A stretch of DNA of 64,000 nucleotides, from contig JAESUZ010001525.1 of assembly GCA_017311185.1 (NCBI GenBank), positions 434,001-498,000 on the forward strand, written 5' to 3'. Source of the stretch: Proteles cristata cristata. Its lineage: Eukaryota; Chordata; Mammalia; Carnivora; Hyaenidae. Positions 57,474-64,000 of this stretch are shown here, piece by piece. Both the position numbers and the translations under genes were made by a program. How positions within the stretch are numbered: the first letter of the stretch is position 1; every line of letters starts with the position of its first letter. The notes beneath the pieces were generated by a model, which made no database searches, was not told where the DNA came from, and saw only the letters and a list, made by a program, of their open reading frames with translations.

Positions 57474-58573
57474 GTTCTGCATAGCAAAGGAAACCATCAA
57501 TAAAAATAAGAGGCATTCAATGGAATGAGAAAAGATGTTTGTAAATGACATGGTGGATAAAGAGTTAGTATCCAAAATCTATAAAGAACTTTCCAAACTC
57601 AGCTCCCAGAAAACAAATAATCCAGTGAAGAAATGGGTGGAATACATGAATAGATACTTTTCCAAAGAAGACATACAGATGGCAAATAGATACATGAAAA
57701 GATTCTCATCATCACACACCATCAGAGAAATACAAATAAAAACCATGATGTGCCACCTTGCACCGGTCAGAATGGCTAAAATTAACATCTCAGGAATCAA
57801 CAAATATTGGTGATGATGTGCAGAAAGGGGAACTCTTCTGCACTGTTGGCAGGAATGCAAACCGGTGCAGCCACTCTGGAAAAAAGTGTAGAGGTTCCTC
57901 AAGAAAGTAAAAATAGAACGACCCTACAACCCAGCAATTGCACTACTGGGAATTTATCCAAAGGATACAGGAGTGCTGATTTGAAGGGGCACATGCACCA
58001 CAGTGTTTATAGAAGTGCTGTCATCAATAGCCAAATTATGAAAAAAGCCCAAAAATCTATCGACTGATGAATGGATAAAGATGTGGTCTGTGTGTGTGTG
58101 TGTGTGCGCGCACGCGCACACACACACACTTGAATACTACTCAATGACGAAAAAGAATGAAATCTTGCCATTTGCAGCAATGTGGATAGAACTGTAGGGT
58201 ATTATGCTAAACAAAATTAACTCAGTCAGAGGTAGAAAAATACATGATTTAATTCCTTTGTGAAATTTAAGAAACAAAACAGATGAACATAGAGGAAGAG
58301 AAGGAAAACTAAGATAAAAACAGGGAGGCAATCATAAGAGATACTTAAATACAGAGAGCAAACTGGGGGCTGCTGGAGAGGGTAGGGGTGGATTAAATGG
58401 GTGACAGACATTAAGCAGGACATTTTTCAGGATGAGCATGGAGTGTCATATATGAGATGAATCACTGGGTTCTACTTTTGAAGCCAAGACTACACTGTAT
58501 GTTAAGTAACTTGAAAATAAATTAATAAAAAATTTAAAAATAAAGTGCTCTTCCCATTCTAAAGAAAGAAACA
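57474..58573 (+). mobile_element. carnivoran L1, 5'-truncated, with target duplication
   Basis: Starts within ORF2 ('gttctgcatagcaaaggaaacc') and continues to the 3' UTR ('acactgtatgttaagtaactt') and A-rich tail. Frames 57535-57813 and 57807-58067 together show the ORF2 C-terminus ([13 protein letters not shown], then a frameshift, then [14 protein letters not shown]). A 15 bp duplication, aaactaagaggtggt, lies at 57459-57473 and 58574-58588. The top strand reads tttaaac there, consistent with L1 endonuclease cleavage. About 28 non-L1 bases separate the tail from the second duplication. Confidence 0.96.
58089..58129. repeat. (TG)n-(CG)-(CA)n palindromic microsatellite
   Basis: Nine TG units run into cgcg, a CA centre, cgcg again and then CA units. 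Arms 58094-58110 and 58113-58129 are exact 17 bp reverse complements with a 2-base loop. All bases alternate purine and pyrimidine. It sits inside the young L1. Confidence 0.97.
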
Positions 58574-58588
58574 AAACTAAGAGGTGGT

Positions 58589-58985
58589 AACCCAATTCAA
58601 ATAAATCATGTCTATTTTGTTTGATTTGGTTTTTACTGGTATGTAGGGCCAAACAGTGAAAAGGAGAAGAACAGAAAATAGTCTTATGTAGGATAGATCC
58701 AACAGCTTGAACATTATCCATTTCCTCTCTTACTTTCTATCTAAATATAGGCTTGATTCTTCTTGCTGATTTGGGGTTTGTCCCGCAGTGATTTCTTTAA
58801 TGAAGCCCATAAAAATTTCCTGGGCATCTACATATGTAAACACTGTGGATGTAGGGTAGTACTCAGGTCACATCAGCGCTATGTTAGGGTACATAGAACT
58901 CCATGCCCTGTATGTCCTTTTATAAAGGATAAAGATAGAATTTAAATTAAAAATAAATTTATATGAAATCCAATTTAAAATAGTA
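58589..58985. other. unassigned DNA with copy 2 of the related 75 bp segment
   Basis: The segment 58848-58922 matches 56033-56107. A 60-codon frame (58763-58945) reads CKHCGCRVVLRSHQRYVRVHRTPCPVCPF, superficially zinc-finger-like, but the C-H spacing is not canonical. Confidence 0.5.
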
Positions 58986-59790
58986 ATAAATTTTTTAAAA
59001 CGAAGCAGTGCAGGATAAAGTAATGTTCAATGGCTGGGGGGTGGGAATGGTTTACTTAAATAGGGTGGCCAGGGGAGTCTTCTCTGAAGGAGTGATCGTT
59101 GAATTGAGAGCCTGAGGAGTAAGTGGAAGTAGCCATCCAGAGCTCTGGGGCAGGGAACTTGGAGGAAGAAGGCTCAGCAAATATAAAGACTGTAACATGG
59201 CAGATAATACATATGTAAGCGGCAGAGACCAGGCTGATAGGAGTTGGAGCAAAGACATCTCTAAGGGAAGTATGCAGATGTGGAATAGACAAGGATCTAG
59301 TCTCCAAGGCCTGGTGGTCCATGGTAAGGAGGGAGGCTTTTATTTTAGCCGAAAGTCACCAAAAAATTTTAAGCAGAAACTGAAAGGATCAAGTTTAATT
59401 TTTAAAACTGTCTCTCCATGGGGCGCCTGGGTGGCTTAGTCGGTTAGGCGTCCGACTTTTGCTTAGGTCATGATCTCGCGGTTCATGGGTTCGAGCCCCG
59501 CGTCGGGCTCTGTGCTAACTGCCAGCCTGGAGCCTGTTTCAGAGTCTGTGACTCCCTCTCTCTCTGACCCTTCCCCTGCTCATGCTGTCTCTCTCTCTCT
59601 CTCCTAGAAATTTAAAAAAAAACAGCAACAAAAAAAAAACTGTCTCTCCAGTGGCAAACAGGGTATATGAGGTCATGCTTGCAAGCAGAGAGAGCAGTTA
59701 GGACGTAGATACTCCAGGCCTAATGAGAAGTTTACACTACTTTGGACCAAGGTGAAAGCTGTAAAGTTAGCAAGGAATCACCGTGCCCAG
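58986..59790 (-). mobile_element. L2 LINE, antisense, split by a SINE
   Basis: Left part: 'aatagggtggccaggggagtcttctctgaaggagtgatcgttgaattgagagcctgaggag', 'ccaaggcctggtggtccatggtaaggagg' and 'aattttaagcagaaactgaaaggatc'. Right part after the SINE: 'taggacgtagatactccaggcc' and 'ttggaccaaggtgaaagc'. The order fits antisense L2. Confidence 0.75.
59420..59635 (+). mobile_element. SINEC element, young subfamily, inserted in L2
   Basis: Head ggggcgcctgggtggcttagtcgg, 'ttgcttaggtcatgatctcgcggttcatggg', body with a short deletion ('ctaactgccagcctggagcc') and CTCCTAGAAAT tail junction. Exact 15 bp duplication aaaactgtctctcca at 59404-59418 and 59636-59650. Confidence 0.96.
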
Positions 59791-59919
59791 GACACACTGT
59801 GATGTATCCATGGGGATGCCCAGTCCTGCATTGAAGATGAAAAACACCCAAACTGGGATACTGGATCAGAAGGCAAGAATGAAACTATTATCATTAAATG
59901 CTTTCAGAGAGCTGATACC

Positions 59920-60000
59920 AATATCTTTCATTTTTCTTAACACAATTACTCTTGAGTGCCAGGCCTGGTGCTAAGCACTGAAGAGACACAGCTGAATTCC
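59920..60000. mobile_element. possible MIR/L2 remnant
   Basis: 'tctttcatttttcttaacacaatta' and 'gagtgccaggcctggtgctaagcactgaagagacaca' resemble the 'gtgccaggcactgtgctaagc' motif shared by MIR and antisense L2 ends. Too short to decide. Confidence 0.45.
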
Positions 60001-60035
60001 ATGTTTGTTTCGTTTTTGTGTTTTGTTTTGTTTGT

Positions 60036-60121
60036 TAATTTTATTTATTTAAATTCAACTGAGTTAACATACAGAGTAGTATTGGTTTCAGGAATAGAAC
60101 CCAGTGATTCATCACTTCCAT
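60036..60121 (-). mobile_element. short L1 3' end, antisense
   Basis: 'aattttatttatttaaattcaactgagttaacatacagagtagtattggtttcagg' and 'cagtgattcatcacttcc' are the antisense carnivoran L1 3' terminus, preceded by a T/G-rich run. A diverged flanking repeat (catgtttgttt / catgttttgtt) may be the target duplication. Confidence 0.8.
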
Positions 60122-61595
60122 TTAACACACATGTTTTGTTCAAATTTTTTAAAAAACCTTTTCTGATAGTCACTTTTATTGGCATAATTACAGTATAGCC
60201 AAAATAATAAATTTGGGTGGTAAGATATCAAAGAAGGTGAATGAAAACAAAATATTTTACTTGTATATTTTTGGCTGAAGAAGGATTTTCAGAGCTGAAT
60301 AATTTCCTCTCTTCTCTCTTCATCTCATGTACAGCCATGGGCAAGGAACTCCCAATAAAGCATTTCTGTTCCCACAACAGGTTGTAACTTCCCCTGGCAT
60401 GGCATAAAACCTCATTTCACGTGCACCAGCCAACACTATTTTCCAAAGCTCAAGCTAATTATGTGAGATTTATCTGTGTGGAAACACAGGGATTAAGCAA
60501 GCAGGAAAAACAGGGAAAATTTATTTAGTGGCGGTGTTTAACAAAGGATAATGCAAACAAGGGTTATACGAAACAAAATCTTCCCCGAAATAAACACCTA
60601 ACCAGTGAAGGGAATCATGAGCATTCTGTTGCTGCTTTTATCCTAGCCTGACAGAAACTGCTACCAATAATACAGAAATACAAAACAGACATTTCTGCCT
60701 TTAAGCCAGTACTGGAACTTCCATTAACCTTATCTCTTTGACATACTTGTTACTAAGCTTGCTGGTTCTTATTTTTGAATTATTCCTTAGTAGAATTGTG
60801 GCTAAAATACATTATCATTGTTGTATGTTATTTTTTCAAGGAAAGCGTATTATGTTAAAAAAGACTTTGACTTGCAAATAATTACTTGTAATTAATTGTT
60901 TTGTCTTTAAACGTTAATTCTATTTGTCCAGCACCCACCTCCCCCAAGAGGTAGTTGTTTTCTGATTACCTAATTGCACATTAAATCCTGCTCCAGTTTT
61001 CCTATTATACAATTACTTCATCTGGGAAGAAAAAGAGAATGCGAGTACCTTATTTCCCTTAATACAGAGTTTTAATTTCCTCAATTTGTAGTCTCAATAT
61101 TTATCCTTTTCTTTATAGGCCTGTTTGTAATATTTATTATCTATGATGACCCTAATCTTTCAAACATGAGAAGGAAATCTTAAAAGTGCTGCATCATAGA
61201 GGTCTATTGTTTATTTAGATGGCAGGCCTTTTATAATGAATCAGGATAAAAAATGTCTGTTCTTTCTTCAGGTTAAAGGAAATTTAACAGATTTTTAGAA
61301 TTTGATTAGTACCAACCTTTCATCTTTATTTACTACTCTTTTCTGGGAACAGCCAGTTCTTCCAAATAAAGACATTGTTTCCACTTTGAAAAGTAGCTCC
61401 ACAGTGGCTGCCAGTATCATCTGAGGTGGGCCCTGGGTCTCCTGTGGTCGGCTTAGGATCAGGATTACATCATATCATACAGATCGCAGAGGAGTATTCT
61501 TGCCTTGTGCTACACCTGCTCTGAACTGCCGGTAACGGTGTACTCGAAACACGATTTTGCATTTGGGGTCTGAAAACTTGGGGTGATCCTGGCCT
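60122..61595. other. unassigned AT-rich DNA without recognised repeats
   Basis: About 1.4 kb in which I recognise no transposon. It contains TAAT-rich stretches, notably at about 60875-60905. No coding frame of interest. Confidence 0.55.
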
Positions 61596-61599
61596 GAGG

Positions 61600-61765
61600 A
61601 CTGGGGTGTGTTCCAAGCCACTTAACCTCTCTCTGGCTTCCTGCGACTCTCCTCAGTTGCTTCTCCTCACATAGTTTTCTTAATGTAAAATAAAAGGGCA
61701 AAAATATCCAAGAGGGTTTTGTTAAGACTAAATGATATAAGAAAGAATGCCAAGAGAAGAAGGTA
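61600..61765 (-). mobile_element. MIR SINE, antisense
   Basis: 'gtgttccaagccacttaacctctctctggcttcc', 'ttaatgtaaaataaaagggc' and 'gggttttgttaagactaaatgatataag' follow antisense MIR order. Confidence 0.7.
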
Positions 61766-62030
61766 ATAAGAATACAAAATACACTTTTATGTTACTGTAT
61801 TATAAAAATGGACTAAACTCATGTTCAGTGAATCTTTGAGTTGAATGTCAGGACTACCAACTGCTCTGGATCTAGAATTTCTATACACGCAGACACCCAG
61901 AGAGTGGAATCTGAATGGAAGGAAGACAGGACAGCGTCCTGAGTTGCATCTGCATTATAAACACAGTTTTTACTCATAAGGCTTCTGGAACACATACGTC
62001 TGCGCACTTCCTGATACCCTCCTCACTGCC
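61766..62030. other. unassigned DNA
   Basis: No element recognised. Confidence 0.5.
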
Positions 62031-62034
62031 CTCC

Positions 62035-62440
62035 ATCTTGCTTTGTGCATCCAAGGCTGAGGCTGATCAGTGTCGATGGCATTAACAAGCTCCCTTGCAG
62101 TCTAGCTTCCTACCAGGTTTGACAGCAATGGACCCTGGCAGTCTGTTGATGGGAGAGAGAAGCATGAATTTCTCTTCCCCTCCCTGTCTTTCTGCAGGCC
62201 CCTTCTAGCTGACTCACCTCTTGAACAAAGTAGCAACTCCTGAGAAGCAACCTTTCCACTCAACTCTCACTCCTGGTTGGGTTCTATTCTTCCTCTTATC
62301 ATTTCTGAACCAGGAATGTTCTTGTCCCTTATTGGCTAAGATGCCAACACTGAGATCCTGCATAATCACTTGTGATTTTCTTATACTCTGCCAATAGGTA
62401 CTTCATTAGATTCCTCAAATTACCTGATTATGCTTTTTTT
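62035..62440 (+). mobile_element. ancient interspersed repeat, family not named
   Basis: 'gctgaggctgatcagtgtcgatggcattaacaagctcccttgcagtctagcttcctaccagg' and the downstream 'ttcctcaaattacctgatt' resemble a widespread mammalian repeat that I recall as a sequence but cannot name reliably. Confidence 0.4.
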
Positions 62441-62449
62441 GGGGGGGGG

Positions 62450-62655
62450 TTTCTGTTTTATTAATTTTTTTAAATGTTTATTTTTGAGAGAGAAAGTGTG
62501 CATGTGAGTGGGGGAAGGGCAGAGAGAGGGAGACAGAGGATCCAAAGCCGGCTTTACACTGTCAGCACAGAGTCTCGTTGGGCTTGAACTCACATAACTG
62601 GGAGATCATGACCTGAGCTGAAGTTGGACATTAAACCAACTGAGCTGCTCAGGTA
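62450..62655 (-). mobile_element. SINEC element, antisense, older copy
   Basis: T-rich start after a G-run, 'tgtttatttttgagagagaaagtgtgc', body 'ggctttacactgtcagcacagagtctcg' and head ending 'gagctgctcaggtacct'. Possible duplication ggggtttctgtttt / ggggttctgttttt on the flanks. Confidence 0.9.
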
Positions 62656-62985
62656 CCTAAGGGGTTCTGTTTTTGTTTTTGTTTTTTTGCTGGCTGGACA
62701 GGGAGGATAAATGGAGGTGGTAGAGAGGGAGTTTGTTTTATAAACTAGGTTTGGACACAGTTGGTTCATAGGTTTTTCCCTTCTCTGGACAGTCACTTTT
62801 TGGGGAGAAAGATTCAGAAGTAAATATTTCCAAAAGATGGTTAAAGATTCTAGAGTTAAGGCTGCACAGAGGCCCTAGCAGCCCATAACTTCCCAGTATA
62901 AGTAGTGACAGTGATAATGACGAATTTTGCATCCCTGCTTTGGGTGAGACCTCTGCTGTCTGTCACCTACACTATGGCTACAGCC
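62656..62985. other. unassigned DNA
   Basis: No element recognised. Two minus-strand frames (62590-62796 and 62738-62932) have no domain. Confidence 0.5.
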
Positions 62986-63480
62986 CCCCACCCCCCATCA
63001 CTCTCTTAGCTACCTGTCCAGTAAAAACCAATCTCCTATTTACATCATGCAGTGATGTTTCTCATTGTACTTGAGATAAAAATACTATCCCTCTTGTCAT
63101 TATAAATATGATGTTTTCCTTCAGTTGGCCCTTGCTCACTGCCTTGTCTTACCCTGGACTCCACCTTATATTCAGCCATTCAGCAACACAAAATGCTAGT
63201 GCTTTTCAGGAATGTTTTCTGCTGAGTATCACCTGTGTGTTTCTGCTGCTTCTGTTTACTCTCCGTGGAATTGGATGCTAGCCTGTCTGATGAATTTTTC
63301 TTCACCATTGAATCATAACTCACAAAACATCTCTTCAGGAAGACTTCTCTGAAAATTTGCTCCACCACCCCCATAACTCACCTAACATAAATGTCCCTGT
63401 ACTGTGATCTATAATGCCCCATGTGCATTTTATTCTTTATATCCGACACAGTGTATAGTATTTATCCCTTTACATCCGTC
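62986..63480 (+). mobile_element. L2 LINE fragment
   Basis: 'ccagtaaaaaccaatctcc', 'ccttcagttggcccttgctcactgcc', 'tctcttcaggaagacttctctg' (the L2 'ggaagccttccctgacc' motif), 'tgcattttattctttatatccgacacagtgtatagtatttatc' and 'aaattgcaagtcagtgagcct' are in sense L2 order. Confidence 0.65.
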
Positions 63481-64000
63481 TTAAATTGCAAGTCAGTGAG
63501 CCTGATACACTCAGGTATGACCAAAACCCATATCATTAGTTAGTCTTCAATTGAATCAGTTGATTAAGTAAATTATTTGATGAATCACTTTCTTATCGAT
63601 AACAAATGAATTAACTGATTGATCCACTTAATTAACTAATTGAATTCTTTGCTTTTAACCCTCTAATCTTACCAAACACAAAATACTCAGAGTATAGCAC
63701 AAAAAGCCAGATACCAAAATGGAAATGATTGCCCTATAGCTTTATTGTGAATCATGGAGTTGAGCTATTTTGATTTTTTTTTCAGTCCGTACTCAGCTTC
63801 GACTTCTTTTATTGTGGCAAGACTGGCCCAGACACATGTCATTTCCTTGCACGTGGCCCCAGGAACCAACTCCCTGAGTTCACACCAGGGCCCCACCATT
63901 TAACCACTGGGTAACTGAAGTGATTAACTTGGAATTATATTAGTATCTGCCTCGTAAGTTTGCTTTGATGATAGCAGTATGTAAACTGGTGGTGTGAAAT
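63481..64000. other. unassigned AT-rich DNA with an inverted repeat
   Basis: Arms 63549-63568 (aattgaatcagttgattaag) and 63627-63646 (cttaattaactaattgaatt) are imperfect reverse complements (17 of 20). No element or gene was recognised in the remainder. Confidence 0.6.

Noticed and set aside
58763..58945. Functional C2H2 zinc-finger gene
   Set aside because: Only 60 codons, with non-canonical Cys/His spacing, no linker motif and no second finger.

Overview
This window looks like intergenic or deep-intronic DNA from a carnivoran mammal. I found no protein-coding gene, no functional RNA gene and no CRISPR, operon or other prokaryotic feature. The main evidence for the lineage is 23 copies of a tRNA-derived SINE with the carnivoran (SINEC / CAN-SINE) head, intact-looking Pol III A and B boxes, a CT-rich middle, an A-rich tail and 12-20 bp target-site duplications. 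The youngest copies share a tail ending in CTCCTAGAAATAAA and a 'tttcgcttagg' head. This fits the suborder Feliformia, but differs from the domestic-cat consensus as I remember it, so a non-cat feliform (hyena, mongoose, civet or fossa type) is possible. That last step is inference.

Layout. 1-7 kb: AT-rich unique DNA with ancient L2 and MIR fragments, one hAT-Charlie-type DNA transposon remnant and the first SINEs. 7-17 kb: a degraded antisense L1, several short L1 3' ends, MIRs and SINEs. 17-34 kb: a 17.5 kb stretch without any SINEC copy, dominated by old material: two adjacent MaLR/ERVL-type LTRs, a MIR cluster, an antisense L2, a (CCCTT)n satellite, antisense L1 pieces with a 139 bp tandem duplication, and a 5' fragment of a 5S rRNA pseudogene. 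31.5-35.2 kb: a minus-strand ERVL-like retroviral internal region broken by three later insertions (a probable class II solo LTR, an MLT1 LTR and a SINE). 35.6-44.5 kb: almost continuous antisense L1, into which a 627 bp class I solo LTR with a 4 bp duplication, SINEs and a (CCTTT)n tract were inserted. 44.5-52 kb: mostly unassigned DNA with SINEs, MIRs, an L2 and a (TG)n tract. 52-55 kb: a sense-strand L1 ORF2 relic carrying three SINEs. 55-60 kb: L2 relics with SINEs, plus a relatively young 5'-truncated L1 with a clear duplication and a short probable 3' transduction. 60-64 kb: mostly unassigned AT-rich DNA, a MIR, an L2 and one more SINE.

The open reading frames are short. Those that resemble proteins are decayed L1 ORF2 pieces; the rest look like chance frames or antisense readings of repeats. 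I looked for a new biological system and did not find one. The observations worth following are structural: the SINE subfamily, solo LTRs with duplications, the L1 transduction, a Z-DNA-prone palindrome, the 5S remnant, tandem duplications and pentanucleotide satellites. All family names are from memory of consensus sequences, and boundaries of old repeats are good to about 10-40 bases.
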